From NCBI GenBank assembly GCA_026745465.1, contig JACYXH010000473.1:5109191-5173190 (forward strand): DNA of 64,000 nucleotides. The letters run 5' to 3'. Positions 1-12,613 of this stretch are shown piece by piece. The notes below the pieces were generated by a model. The model saw only the letters and a list, made by a program, of their open reading frames with translations, searched no databases and was not told where the DNA came from. Source of the stretch: Lota lota (taxonomy: Eukaryota; Chordata; Actinopteri; Gadiformes; Lotidae). A program made the translations under genes and the position numbers. The first letter of the stretch is position 1. The number at the start of each line of letters is the position of its first letter.

Positions 1-137
1 ACATGTGCAGAGTGGCCATTGTTTCAGTGAAGACTTTTTTTGTGTGCGAGAAGGAGCCCCACCATACTTGACCTTCACGTCTTTCAACCAGAGCTATACT
101 CGAAGATTGAAAACGTACAGTGAGAAGATAATAAAAG

Positions 138-185
138 AAGATAACGTCAGGGCACACACACTGTAGTGTGCCCTGACGTTATCTT
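138..185. repeat. perfect 20-bp inverted repeat (hairpin)
   Basis: The arms 138-157 and 166-185 are exact reverse complements around an 8-base spacer. Each arm includes TGACGTTA, close to a cAMP response element. No gene is visible around it. Confidence 0.9.
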
Positions 186-2608
186 AGCCAGATTGTAGTT
201 TTTGTCTGTTTGTGTAATAGGGTTGTGTTGTCACATTGTCAATTTGAAGGTTTCAGAAGTTACTAATGAATGTGTTGAATGACAGGACCTTCTGAATTAA
301 AAAACACCAGCCACAGAAATAATAAATAAAATAATGCCATAACTAGAGGTGTATTTCCAACTATGTTGAGGTTTTCACAAATAAACATATTTTGTTCCAG
401 CCAGAATATTATGATGCCAAAACACTCTGAAACGTATACCGGTCAGACTAAACAAACTCACAGAAAGCTTTTTGAACATGCACATCTACACCACTCTTTT
501 TATTCGGTTAACTCCCCAGTGCATTATGGCTCATGTAGGAAATCCTTCCTCACTTTGTGTGTTATTGGTAAATGTTGACTTTGTAGTTAATTTTCAACGT
601 CTTGATTAATAGACCATTTAGGTATTTTTCGACACAGTAATTTTTTTTATCATATTTGTAATAACTTCCAAATGTGTTTGGAAAAGTAAAAATAAGTGTT
701 TAAATGTACTCGTTGCCTCCGGTCAGCAGAATATCTGACCCATTCAGCAGCAGCAATTACCCACTTATCCCACTCAAACACGCACAGACACACACACACG
801 CAGGCACATACACACACAGATACGCACACACACACATACACACACACACACTCATAGATATGCACACACAAACACACACACACAATTCCATTGAGCAGCA
901 ATCACATCTAGCCCCGAGCCGCGTGACCGTCCACAAGCCCTAGCCGGTAGCCCGGGCCCGCAGGAGCATGGGGCCCCGGGGACAGCCATCGCATGCAGAG
1001 ACGTTTTTTACTTAAGAAAACACAGTGGAAACCTCTCCTCAGTGCATGCACACACCCACCAGGTGTGCATGGAGACGGAAAAGAAACATATATGTAAATG
1101 CCAGTGGAAGTGGGACCAGAGGCTTTAGGCTTTCACTTAAACATCCCCCTTTTGCCCATACATTTTAAAATGAGAATATATCTGCGCACGCACGCACACA
1201 CACACTAACACAGGTACATGTGTTCATAAAGGGCCGTCTGTCCTATAAGCTAATAATTAGTTAATAAATCCAATTTACCTTTAACATGTCCCACTTGTTT
1301 CCTACTATTCTTCTTCCCTCAGGATACCGTACTGAAAAATCCTGAATCTACGTATTTTCCACAGGCGCCCTCGTCTCACCTCAGACGATCCGGGGGTGAG
1401 GGAGAGCTCTGGGACCCAGTCTCCAGCCGCGCACGGTTAACCTGTCCCTAACCCCCAAATTGTCATGGCAATTCCTTCATGAGATATTGCGTCTAGGACA
1501 GATGTGACTTCTGAATGCATCAAAGCACACAATAGCAGTACAATATACATATTAAGTGTATGCCTACACCAGTCTCCTCTCTAGAAGAGTGAGCCCTGAA
1601 CAGAGCCTTCTTTACACTGTTTCACCCCTTCCCAGAATGCTGTGAATGATGTCCTTACATTAAAAGAGGGAAGTCATACAGTTTCACTGCCTCATGTTCC
1701 ATGTTCATCTGGTCAGAAGAATAAAGAACAGAGATGATCCATGTCCTCCAACTGGTCAGCAGACTAAAAGCCAGTAGGGCTTCATGTCTCCAACTGGTCA
1801 GCAGACTAAAGAACAGAGGTCCCTACGTTCTCGCCAAGGGGTCTGTTTCTTCACGAATGACCATTACTGAGCCTACCCCCTTTGTTCAGTTCAGACCAGG
1901 GCTAATGGGTAACCTACAGAGTAGCTAGATCACACAACATGAGGAAGTGAAGTTCAAAATAAGAAAAAGAAAACAAACATATGGATTTTCCATTACTACA
2001 CACACACACATACACACATACACACACACGCACAGATATACACAAACACACATGTTACCGTGTGTGAGTAAAATCCTTACTCACACACGCACTCAAATGT
2101 ATTGTTTTATTTTTGTTTTCTCTTTTCCAAACCATAGTCTCAACTCTTATTCTTATTAAACTCTTAGACAAATGAAAATAGATATGCGGCTTATTGACCC
2201 TTCACCCCTTCTCTTCGGAAAAACAGGATCTACTAATATGCTATTGTAACACGTTTGCCTTCCCTCTGCTCAGGATTTGTAAAATCAGCCCTCTCATTAA
2301 CCCCTGGTTCGTTTACCAATTAAGGTGTTAGCGGCGTAATCCCCGGCTAATGTGTAGCACTTCATCCCTACGAGAGGCGGCGGGGAAGTGGCCGGCTGCC
2401 ATCCATTCTCCATCTAGAACATCTACCATTAGCCACCCAGGAAGGATTGAAATAGTCTGAAATGTAAACGAAAGCCGCGACAACCCCGTGCTGCACTTGG
2501 CCGTCCTATGAACTAGGATTAAGGATCTGCCTCAAGCTAGCAGATGTGCTGGATACAAAAAAAGAGCTCGACATTCAGATCAGCCTCTGATTGGCTAACG
2601 TCTGGTTA

Positions 2609-2609
<1 letters not shown>

Positions 2610-2643
<34 letters not shown>
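2610..2643. repeat. poly(C) run, 34 bases
   Basis: Uninterrupted C homopolymer immediately followed by a short CA repeat. The length is likely approximate because such runs are error-prone. Confidence 0.85.
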
Positions 2644-3090
2644 TTCACACACACACACCTCCTCTCTGCTTCCCAGATCCTATTCACTGTTAACATTGGG
2701 GTACAGCGGTCATTAATATTTATGAGGGGCGATGAACAGGGGTGATCTTTCATAGCACCGGGGTGTTTACTGGCACGTCCATAAGAAAGCATTAGGGGAT
2801 CGGGTGGGGGCAGAGGGAGGTAAACACCCTCCACCTCCACTCCAGGCCTCCATCTCCTCCTCAAAGCCAATTGAAAGCAAGCAAACGTTTGATGACCAGC
2901 GTGAATATTTATAATAATGATAATAACAATGATAATAATAATAACATTAAGGGGGGGCTTCTTGGTTTTAGTCTCGTCATGGCCGACATTGGCTGGGTTA
3001 TTTACAGTGAGCTTTTCCAAGTCATCTGGTGGAGGAGACGCATTCCTCATTTGCTTAAACTTTTCCGAAAAACTGCAGCAGTGTGCCTTG

Positions 3091-3148
<58 letters not shown>

Positions 3149-3447
3149 CTCTCATGTCCCCTCAAAGTTTACAATACACGGACTGCACCCTCAGTGGTCA
3201 GGGGAAGGTTCCTTAAAAATACACTTTATTATTTTAGGTGTGGAAATTACTCAAAAAAGCGTTGTGAGTTGTCATTGTGAGATGTCTGCGACGCCTTGCC
3301 TCGTGTTTGTCGTGAAAACGCACCAGGGAGACTGAGGCCCCCTCTGTTTGTACACCGCCCTTTTGATGTAGTTACCAAATTAGAGGCTTTGGTGTAATTT
3401 GTCCCAGCACAGTGGGGAGAGTGACAGAGTCGTGCATCACATCACTG

Positions 3448-3738
3448 TCTCTCTCTCTCTCTCTCTCGTTCGCTCACTGTCTATCTGTCTGTCTGTCTTA
3501 TATCTGTCTCTCTGTCTGACTCTCTCTGTCTGTCTGTATATCTGTTGCTCTCTGTCTGTGTGTGTCTGTCTCTCTTTATGTGTGCCTACCTGTCTGTCGG
3601 TCTGTCTCTCTCTCTCTATGTCTCTGTCTCTCTCGCTCTGTCTCTCTCCCTGTCTGTGTGTCTGCCTGTCTTTCTCCCTCTCTCTCTATGTCTCTGTGTC
3701 TCGCTTGCTCTGTCTGTCTCTCTCTCTCTCTTTCTCAA
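3448..3738. repeat. CT / CTGT-rich degenerate microsatellite
   Basis: About 290 bases of CTCT and CTGT units with interruptions, pyrimidine-rich on the plus strand. The open frames crossing it encode only Ser/Leu/Cys repeats and are not genes. Confidence 0.85.
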
Positions 3739-4931
3739 GGCTATTTTGGTGAATGGTTTACACTGCCGAAGCAATTGTCGGTGTCTGTTTATAGGGGAAA
3801 TTATGGCTCGGCTTCGTTTTGCCGAGTGACTCACCACCCAGGTACCAGCGCTGCAGTACTGTAGGCCGGCTGTTTGGTGCCCCGGAGTAGCACCAGCAGA
3901 CACTCCGGCCCAAACAAACGTCTGAATTCGGTCAATGAACTCCCCAAACGGATTCATGCACACACACAAAAACACACCCCAATAGAATCCAACACTAGCG
4001 AGAATGGATGGAAGATGACACTGAAACTTTTGTAACTTTCTGCAGGTTTTGCAGATAAAAGTGGAATGAGCGAGCATCAATGTGATGAAGAGGATGGAGT
4101 GGGAGTGAGACCGGTCACCTCTGTAGAAGGGTCTTGGGTGGGGGCGGTTAGGGTTACCTTGGAGCACCACTTCCCTCACCCTGCAGCCGCAAATGAGCAT
4201 TTATTGGATTTAATCTGCGCGATTCGTTTAGTTTTTTTTACAATGACTCATTGCATTTTATTGTATCCTCATGGATGGTTGTTTTAGAAAGAGATGGTAT
4301 TTACATGAAGGTTTAATTAAAAATAGTGGCCTTTGAAAGGTCACATTTCCACCATATTTGTTTTGTTTTTTCGAAAGTGTGCCTTGTGATTCGGAGTATA
4401 TTAGTAGGAGTATTTAATTTGATTAATGATTCCCTAAATCCCTCCTGCTTAACCATAATGTACACCAAGTTTTTTTCCTTCTCTCCACCCAGTCGCTGTA
4501 TTTACTTTATTCTTTGCGCTAAGCTACATTCACTCACGCAGCCTGCGTTGCGTTGCTCACTGGGTCAGTTTGACACACTGGCCTTTGAGAGGAACCAGCT
4601 GTGCCGTGCGGGTCGCCATCAGACAATGCATTTATTTATTTATGCAGCAGTTTCCCCTAGCCACAAAGCTATGTTAGGATAGAACGCAGGGAGCAGATGA
4701 CATTGAGCGGCCTGTTAACTCTGAAGAATCCCTCTCTCTCTCTCACGCTGTCTCTCACGCTCTATCTCTTTATCTCTTTCGCTTCTTGGGGTCCCGCAGG
4801 TGGGACGCTTCACAGAATAAATGAGACAAGTCCTGTAATCTAATCAGCCGACGTGCAAGAGCACCCCTAAACACGACAAGATTGGGCTAAATGAACATTG
4901 ACCATATGTCCCAGACACACACACATGCACA

Positions 4932-4963
<32 letters not shown>

Positions 4964-6078
4964 TGCACACACCCATACACACAGACAGCTGGATGGGAGA
5001 TACCAAGTTCAAGCTCTCTGGTCAGGGGTCAAAGAGTCAAACCCGTCTCTCTGACGGTGAGGTGGTGGAAGAAGAGCCCACCCAAGTAGAGTGGAAACGA
5101 TTGGAAAGAATTTTGACCAAGCTGTAACCGCATAGCACTTAGCCTCAGTGCTAGGGTAGAGTTGAGCATTAGTTCAAGTTAGCATGCGTCGGCTTTGTAT
5201 CGTTGACGCTTGTTTACGCATTATTAGACGCCAATTAGTCACGAAGATAAAGACAATTGGCACAAATAAAAGAGCAATTAAAATGACACACCGTGCAGTT
5301 GTGTCTGCCCTTGTGGGAATTAAATGACAACACATCCACTGACTGCCATGGCCTTGCTGTGCATACTGCTCATTGTGTACTGCTCATCATGATTCCACAC
5401 AACTTACGAGTATGTAATACAGATGGGATCTCCGAATGAGTCACGAGACATTCCTTGAAGACCAGAAGGCTTTAGGGCATTAAAGCGATACGAGAAGCTG
5501 TGTCCCTCACCCCTAGATTTATGCGCATTTATGTAATTTCCCCATTGGACATTTCCCCACTGTATTACTCTTTAAAGTAAAACAATATTGTTTTGAAACA
5601 ACATCTGAAAGAGACAACTATTTCCCTTGACTGCTTAGTACTTAATCCCAGACGTTTCTTTCCAGTAGATTCTGGCAGTGTTGCATTTGAGTGCACCAGT
5701 AAACCCCTTAATATACTTTTCTGGTTTTAGCCTAAAAGCCATTCAGCCTTTATTTACTCTGGGTATACTATGCATTCGTCCCTAAATCCCTATCATCAAG
5801 TGGACCAAACCTCATAAACCCTGCCGTCATACCAAGGCAACGCGGGTAAAAGGAGGTCACATTGAATCTGGTGGAGGTTGGGATGTTAAGCCTGGGTGTG
5901 AATGCAACACTGGATGTTATGGCCACCCTAGCAACAGACAGCACTGAAACACACACAATCCCGTTTCCTTTTACTACACAGATCTCGGCTATCGCTGCTG
6001 GCCAAGACACACACTTCACTGGAGGGATCGTCCAAGACAAGTCATAGAATCTCCTCTTCCTGTATGACGCCAAGGGAT

Positions 6079-6081
<3 letters not shown>

Positions 6082-6167
<86 letters not shown>
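6082..6167. repeat. (GA)n microsatellite
   Basis: About 43 uninterrupted GA units. Confidence 0.95.
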
Positions 6168-6169
<2 letters not shown>

Positions 6170-6683
6170 TATCCAGGCGGCGGGGGTCTTCTTCCTGTAA
6201 GCCTGGTGAGTCAGAGTGCAACGGCTAATGTATAGGCCTGACCACAAGGGAATTGCCCCTTTTCCCCTCTTCTAATGCTAAGGGCTGGACTGGAGAAACA
6301 ACACTTTGTTTGTGTCCAGTGTTTGGCAAATGAATGGAGCAAATGTACTCATGAGAAACAAGAGAGGGGAAGGAGTCAAGCAAATTTGGAGGACCACTGA
6401 GACACAGACTCATATTTCCCGGTTTGCAGCTTATTTACAGCTGCTTTGTCCCGGCGCTTTAGTGCCCGACTGTTAAGCTGAGGTCAGATGGATTCGGGGG
6501 AGGTCGGACAGTAGACTGCAGATGGAGATAGGGCCATGGAAAAACAGAATGACGGCATGAATGGCAGGACCAGCTTGTAATGTGGAAGAATTCCCTTCAA
6601 ATCCCCAAGTACAACACTACCATGAATCAGTTTCCATCGTGCACAGTGAAGGGAGAAGTGCACATGGTGTATTCATTGTGCCA

Positions 6684-6689
6684 TTTATT
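6684..6689 (-). promoter_or_regulatory. candidate tent5b polyadenylation signal
   Basis: AATAAA on the minus strand about 820 bases past the tent5b stop. It would give a 3'UTR of roughly 0.8 kb. This is inference only; a weaker ATTAAA lies at 6924-6929. Confidence 0.3.
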
Positions 6690-7508
6690 TGAATACACAA
6701 GGACTAAATGAAAAACCTGGAGACTGTATTTCTTTGAATACGTTCTACCTCAATGTTGACACGGATGTTTAAGTTTATCGTCCTGTTTTCATCCACTAAA
6801 TTATTATCCGGTTTACAGGGTCCAAAAAACCATCGGAACTCACATCATTCTCATTGCAAAAAGTGCTCATAAAGTGTTCTCTATGTGCAAAAAAAACCAT
6901 TGTGCCATAGCTTTGTTAAATTTTTTAATCATTTCAAAACAAAGTACCCTGACCATGTCAATTTATAGTAACCTGAATACAAAAAAGGATACAAAAAATG
7001 TCTTACACTGCATCTACAAAGTAATTTTCAGACACTTGGAATAACATGTCTTTGTTTAACACACTATACAATAAGTTGTATTTCTTTGGTCCTTTTGTGA
7101 CGTTCTGGTCAATTGAAACCACAGATAGAACAGAATAAAGCATTCTGCTTTAAACCAGTTATTTACTTTGCCATAAGCTTCCACTAGAAGAGACAGAACT
7201 TTCCTTCCTCGCATATCAACGCTTAATTTTGTTTGACTTAACATGAAAAATAGGAAAAACAAAATATGATCGGCTCAAAATACGATTTACAGCAGTAATG
7301 ATATAACTTAGTGGAATAGTGTCAAAGTCAAATTTGGCAAAAAGAACCAAAAAAGAACAAGAAATTACTTATTTTGCTACATACGTACCGAGCACCGTAA
7401 ATAATTCAGCTCAAAATCAAAGAAAAGTCAACATCAAGAACCCAAAACATCCAAAACAAAGACTTTAACCAACACCATCAGTGAGCGTCCTCACATCACA
7501 CCCTTTGT

Positions 7509-8534
7509 TCAGCTGCAGGGCAGCCATGTCTGATAGGCGCTACTGCACGTCGCCATGGGCGATTGTACCTGCGCCACGTAGTAGTTGCTGAAGTTGACGT
7601 CGCGCACGTACGGCGCCGGCTGGTAGTAGCAGGTGATGTTGGCCAGGGCGGGGATGGCGTTTTGCTCTGCCATGGCCCGCAGTGCAAGCGCCGAGATGAG
7701 TGCCAGCGTCTGGCGCCGCTCGTGGCCCATCAGGCACACGGTGCTCTCATCCACCACCTGCCTCAACGTCACCAGGCACTCGTAGCGCTTGTGCTCCATG
7801 CCCGCAAAGTGGTTCTGCAGGTAGGCCTCCAGCTTGCGGTGCTGCTCGCCGATGTCGGGGAAGTCGATGAAGAAGCGGGAGCACATGTAGCGCTGCATCT
7901 GCTTCATGTGGGACTCAGAGGCCGGCCGGAAGCCGCGCGCCAGCAGGTGGCAGTACTTGAGCAGCCCGCCGCCGCGGATCTCCTCGGGGCTGCGCGTGGC
8001 GATGGTCTTGGTGCGCAGGTGGCCTAGGGCCTCCTCCACGTCGCCGTACATGCTCTCCCCCTGCACGGTGGGGTGGAACGCCTCGGACATGGGCGTCTCC
8101 GAGCAGCGGTCGAACAGCAGCAGGGAGTCCAGGGTGATCTGGAACGAGTCCACGCTGAACTCAAACTGCCGGCGCAGGGTGTCCACGAACTTGAGCTCCA
8201 CGTTCTTGCCCGTGTTGTTGGAGAGCGAGATGAGGCTCCAGCGGTCGGTGTCGTTGCACACCTTCACCAGCTTCTGGACGTACGCGTCCTTCAGGGCCAT
8301 CGGGGAGATCCGCTCCCGGCAGACGCCCTCGGGAAGGAAGTCCACCAGGCAGCCCAGCACCACGTCCTTCACCAGCTGGAAGGTCTTGTGGTCGGTCCGG
8401 TTCAGGCCGAAGATCAGATCCAGGTCCTTGTAGCCCAGGCCGTTGTCCTGGTGCAGTACGTGGCTGGCGGCGGAACCGTTGAGCTTCACATCTCGGACCG
8501 TCACACCCTGCTGCTCCAGCCGGGCCCGGACCAC
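7509..8534 (-). CDS. tent5b: tent5b coding exon 2, catalytic core and C-terminus
   Basis: The acceptor is a pyrimidine-rich TTTCTCCCAG, after which the exon reads [10 protein letters not shown]. The open frame extends a few codons upstream of the acceptor, but those codons are intron. The exon carries all catalytic residues and ends with TGA at 7511-7509. Confidence 0.93.
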   Translation of the reverse strand: MVRARLEQQGVTVRDVKLNGSAASHVLHQDNGLGYKDLDLIFGLNRTDHKTFQLVKDVVLGCLVDFLPEGVCRERISPMALKDAYVQKLVKVCNDTDRWSLISLSNNTGKNVELKFVDTLRRQFEFSVDSFQITLDSLLLFDRCSETPMSEAFHPTVQGESMYGDVEEALGHLRTKTIATRSPEEIRGGGLLKYCHLLARGFRPASESHMKQMQRYMCSRFFIDFPDIGEQHRKLEAYLQNHFAGMEHKRYECLVTLRQVVDESTVCLMGHERRQTLALISALALRAMAEQNAIPALANITCYYQPAPYVRDVNFSNYYVAQVQSPMATCSSAYQTWLPCS

Positions 8535-9519
8535 CTGGGAGAAAGACAACAGGAGCAGGGGGAATGTGAGACGGCCACATCCACAATATTAAAATAACCA
8601 AGAGCCTGCACCTAGATGAGACACTTGTGTAGGGTTAGATTTGGGAATAATCAAAACGGGATCATGACACAATAATGTCTACACAATGCCAACACAACAT
8701 GAACACATTGAACCTTTGAGTGCAATCATTAATACAATAGTATCCATAGCTAAAGAACAAATAGGACTAAAACAAGTTGCATGAAATGCTCCTTTCAACG
8801 AACATCTTCTTAAGTAGAACCTAATCGCCTTCTGTAGTCTATTTTCTAACCAGTGAACAACTTTCAGAATAAGCTCAGCTGTCATCTCTTGTAGATCTTT
8901 AAAATAAAACAAAATACACCATTTCACTCTCACCCACCCTGTCAAGAGAGTTTGAACAGATTTGGTACCAGAGACATAAAAGCAAGGTTAGGTGGCACAG
9001 GGCTCAGATATTAAACGGTTATTTTCTTTCCTCAATGTGTGTAACTCAGTCTGCTGCATGACAGAGTAAGGGGCATGGGGGAGGAGGGAAGGGGATCACA
9101 GATCATAAAGCTAGACAAGATTATTCCCTCTTTGCTGTCGGCACGGTGCACTTGTTTTGCCTCTGCAGTCGCTTGCGAGCCAGAGATTGTATGGCCACTA
9201 GACGAAGGGGAAACATCGCAGACATAGATACAAGAGATAAGCTATGCTATACAACATGTCAGTGCCTGTCTTTAAGAGGCTTGAAAGTATTTTAGCTATA
9301 GGAGCTCACCAAACGAGAGGGGGAGAAGAAGGAAAGAAAAAGCAGCCGATCTGAGTTATAAAGAGGATGTGGAATGGCGAGCTGGTTTAGTCGTAAGCTT
9401 TCAAAACTTCTGACAGCCCACAATATTTAGAATCCTTCCTAATCCTTTTCTGGAATATAAACACTGTTTGAAAAAGGGAAATGGATTCTGTTGGAAGACC
9501 CGAGACTAAAAACATTAAA

Positions 9520-9554
<35 letters not shown>

Positions 9555-12500
9555 CCTTGTCTTCAGTTCCAGTAGCGATGGTTACCATTAGGTTTGTCTT
9601 TATACGTAGGTTAAGACATAACTGCCTTTTCAGAAAGGTTGTGGACGATGGCTCCTTCACCTCTAGTTTAAACTTCACCTTTACTTTTAGATGTGTACTA
9701 GTATAAACAATAAAATCTTTGACAGCTTTTGGTGAAAGTATATTGGAAAAGCGCAAAGAGGCTATAACAAGACAACACTCCCATTTGATTATGTAACAAA
9801 AATAAAGTTTCACAAATTAACTGAAAAGGTCACTGCATGTAAAAGTCGGTTTTCAAGGCAACCATTTACAGGCACATCATTGCAGAGTATCGGTTTTCCC
9901 ACAAAGAGTTTATCTTGTGTGTGTGTCTTTCCATTCTGTGTTAAAGCCGAGGTCCAAATTCTTAAAACAGATGTTCTTGAAAAAAAAAAAAAATCAACCC
10001 AAACAAATGAGGAAGAATATTAATAACAGTTGAACGTTTTATCATCACAATCATATTTTCCATCACGACCAGTGATTCGCCAACCCTAAGTGAAACAACG
10101 TGAACAAGTTAAACCATTTTTCGGCTCAGCAAATGAATGGAAACCAATAGGACATCAATGACTGAAGGTGGTCTATTTGCCAAGACAAACAACGAAAAAG
10201 GTTTTATAGACTTTATTGATACTCTAAGACTAATAATATTAATAGGTCTGTGCTACCTAAAGTCCAACAGATACTATTTCGATTTGGGTTAACACTAGCT
10301 AGCCGACACAACCCAGTGCTAGCTTAGCAACACAGAGCACAGAACCTCTGCCGTCCTTGGCTTCACAGCTTCACAGCCCCGCGATGCCCCGACACCTGGT
10401 GTGCTCAGAGACGAAGGGAAACGCTACTGCTGACGTCAGGCAGCAAACCTTGTTCAAATAGAATTTTTTTAAGTGCCGCAAACCACAACGGTTGGTACGC
10501 GCCATTGTTCCATGACTCTCTCCTGTCTCTAAAGGTTCCTATTTCTTAATTTATTTGAGTTTATTAGCCTGAATGCGTATTACACTTTGATTCAGTTGGG
10601 CGCAGCACACAGAGATGCTACTCTGAGTGAGAGTGAGTGAGTGAGAGAGAGAGAAATCTGTCTGCCAAGACAGAGGGCAACAGCAAATGTCAAAGTGCAA
10701 CTTCTTGGCCTTTGCATCGTCTTCCAAACTAACCTGTTAATGCAGTCTGCCAAACAAAGGCTTGCTATGCAGGAAATAATCATGACAAGAATTAGTGAGC
10801 AATGGATTCTTTATATACACGACATTATGTGTTGACCGCAGCAATATAAAACGTCATATTAACTCACCTTATGGTCTGAATCGTCATAAAAACCAAGGAA
10901 ACACTATTATCCCATGATCAAGTAGATTTGTTATTTTATTGCAATGTTGCAAAACAATCTTTTCCCGAAAAATAAACCAGTCCAATTAATCGTGGAGTGG
11001 ATCTTGGAATGGCGTACCAACCAGGAGGTACCCAAGCTGTTTATCTGGTCCATGGGGAGTGGGAGCATGTGGTGTAATCATGTCGCTCCCTCTCAACAAT
11101 AGGCCACCTGAGGGATTGATTTACAGGCTGGGGGCAGAGTGGTAGAGTCTGGAGACAGGTGTTCACTTACCACACCGATACCTTGTCAGCTGTGACCCAC
11201 AGCCCTGCAGTTACTGGAAAGGCTAAGCCAGCTTCTTCTGGCCAGTGTTTTTTGTTTTTTATTTCTTTGTGTGTTTTGTTCTCGTCTTTCCTCGAATCTG
11301 GGATAAAAGAGGAGTCGATGTGTTCCTGTAACCGCACAATGGCGGAAATACGGACGTAACGCTAAGAAAGGAAAAAATAAAATAAAAAAGGGTCTCGTTT
11401 CAAAACGAGGGCCCCGGTGAGGTTGGGAGTGGGGCGATCAGCGACAATAATACACAGCTCTCCTGTCAGCTGGCAGGGCCAGGCTGTAGCTGTGCCACAA
11501 CAGATGTTATGTAAATGTAACGTTTCAAAGGAAAACACCACGCACTCACACCAATTGCAGGTGGGGGGCTGTTGGTGTTACTGTATGGTGTGGGGAAGGG
11601 AAATATTTTAATGAGTACCTCAGACAAACACCAGGGAAATATTTGTTGGGGGGAGGGGGGGGCTCTTGTTTGCCACAGGAATGTATAAGGATGGAATGAC
11701 ATGTATTTGGAGACAAAATCTTAAATGTGTAGTGCAGATGGTGTGTGTGTGTTTGTGGGGGGGGGGGGGGGGGGGGGGGGGGGGCAACATTAAGAATAGA
11801 GTCCTGGGTCCTGATGTGTAAACGTGCGTGTGCGCGTATGTATAAATTACTGGAGTAACCCAGTTCAAATATGGGTCTAACATTTGAATAAAAATGGAAA
11901 AGAAAGCTCCATGCACTTTTCATCATATTTTATTATTAGGGGTTTCATAGATCTTCTCATAATCTCGGCCTTATTTTCACAAATCGTGCGAAATTACTGC
12001 GGTAGCAAAGGCATTAGTTAGCTAGTGGAAAATCACAGTCAGGGCGTTAGATCACCCTGTCTAGTGTCTGCCTTCCGAAAATGAGTAATCAAACGCCTTT
12101 AAGCAGTAATCCCTTTACCACCATTATAGACTGCTACGAACACAAAATAAGAAAAAACCCTCCCTTAATCCAACGATAAGAAAATATTGTAGCGCTTCTA
12201 GTCTTTCCAAGATTCCACTCAAGTGTCACTTTTCAACAGATGTTCCAGATAATATTTGTTGCATTCTTTACTAAAACCAAATGTGCGTAAAAGTGGTCCC
12301 TTTAACAACAATCGCCCACATTAAGTACCATATAATTAAAAGGCTCTAATTTGCTAAATGTAATGTGTCGTCTGACTGAAAATGTATTTGCCAAGCGTAG
12401 AGGGTTTCTATATTATCTCGCATTCAGCCTAGTTGTGTAGTGGCACGCGACTCTTACCTGAACGATTTGGCGGGGTTGAACGGAGAGCGTGGGGAAGTTT

Positions 12501-12613
12501 CTGCGTCCGTGAATAGGCACGCTCTCTCCAAGGATGGAGTCCAAACGTTGCACCTGATCCCAAGACAACACGCAGTGGCGCCGACTCTGCTCCGACTCAT
12601 CACCGGAGGACAT
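7509..12613 (-). CDS. tent5b: tent5b (FAM46B), non-canonical poly(A) polymerase, complete coding region in two exons
   Basis: The spliced protein is 393 aa: exon 12613..12458 (52 codons) joined in phase 0 to exon 8534..7509 (341 codons and TGA). The TENT5 family are nucleotidyltransferases that lengthen mRNA poly(A) tails. Visible in the sequence are the nucleotidyltransferase signature GSAAS at residues 72-76, the catalytic pair D89 and D91 in YKDLDLIF, and a third acidic residue E165 in VELKFVD. The family block [13 protein letters not shown] ends exon 1, [17 protein letters not shown] follows in the core, and the C-terminus is AYQTWLPCS. The TENT5B call over TENT5A/C rests on the C-terminal NYYV..VQ...TWLPC pattern recalled from human TENT5B and on the arid1a-zdhhc18 neighbourhood. 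Human TENT5B is about 425 aa, so this copy has a shorter N-terminus. The large exon is GC-rich, unlike the AT-rich flanks. No disruption is seen. Confidence 0.93.
8535..12457 (-). other. tent5b intron
   Basis: AT-rich 3.9-kb intron bounded by GTAAG and CCCAG. It contains (AT)n at about 9524-9551, GA repeats near 10621-10652 and poly(G) of 28 at 11757-11784. No further exon or RNA gene recognised. Confidence 0.75.
11757..11784. repeat. poly(G) run, 28 bases
   Basis: Uninterrupted G homopolymer following a short GT tract, inside the tent5b intron. Confidence 0.85.
12458..12613 (-). CDS. tent5b: tent5b coding exon 1
   Basis: The ATG at 12613-12611 opens [10 protein letters not shown]; the exon ends with IVQ at a CAG|GTAAGAG donor (intron from 12457). 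The start is chosen because it is the only in-frame Met before the conserved [10 protein letters not shown] segment. It supplies 52 residues including the family motif [16 protein letters not shown]. The following intron is 3923 bp. Confidence 0.92.

Larger units (their letters stand above)
1..6683. other. intergenic stretch downstream of tent5b
   Basis: No exon could be supported on either strand; short frames here are mostly low-complexity. Tandem repeats: interrupted (CA)n at 778-884 and 1997-2053, poly(C) of 34 at 2610-2643, (CT)n at 3091-3153, a CT/CTGT-rich tract at 3448-3738, (CA)n at 4913-4983 and (GA)n at 6082-6167. Confidence 0.7.

Noticed and set aside
2595-3155. Minus-strand frame of 186 codons
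   Set aside because: It runs through a CT microsatellite and a poly(C) run, giving Arg-Glu and Gly repeats. The middle shows no family match or exon borders.
7563-8597. Plus-strand frames of 154-175 codons across tent5b
   Set aside because: They are shadows of the tent5b exon; the minus-strand protein matches TENT5 end to end.
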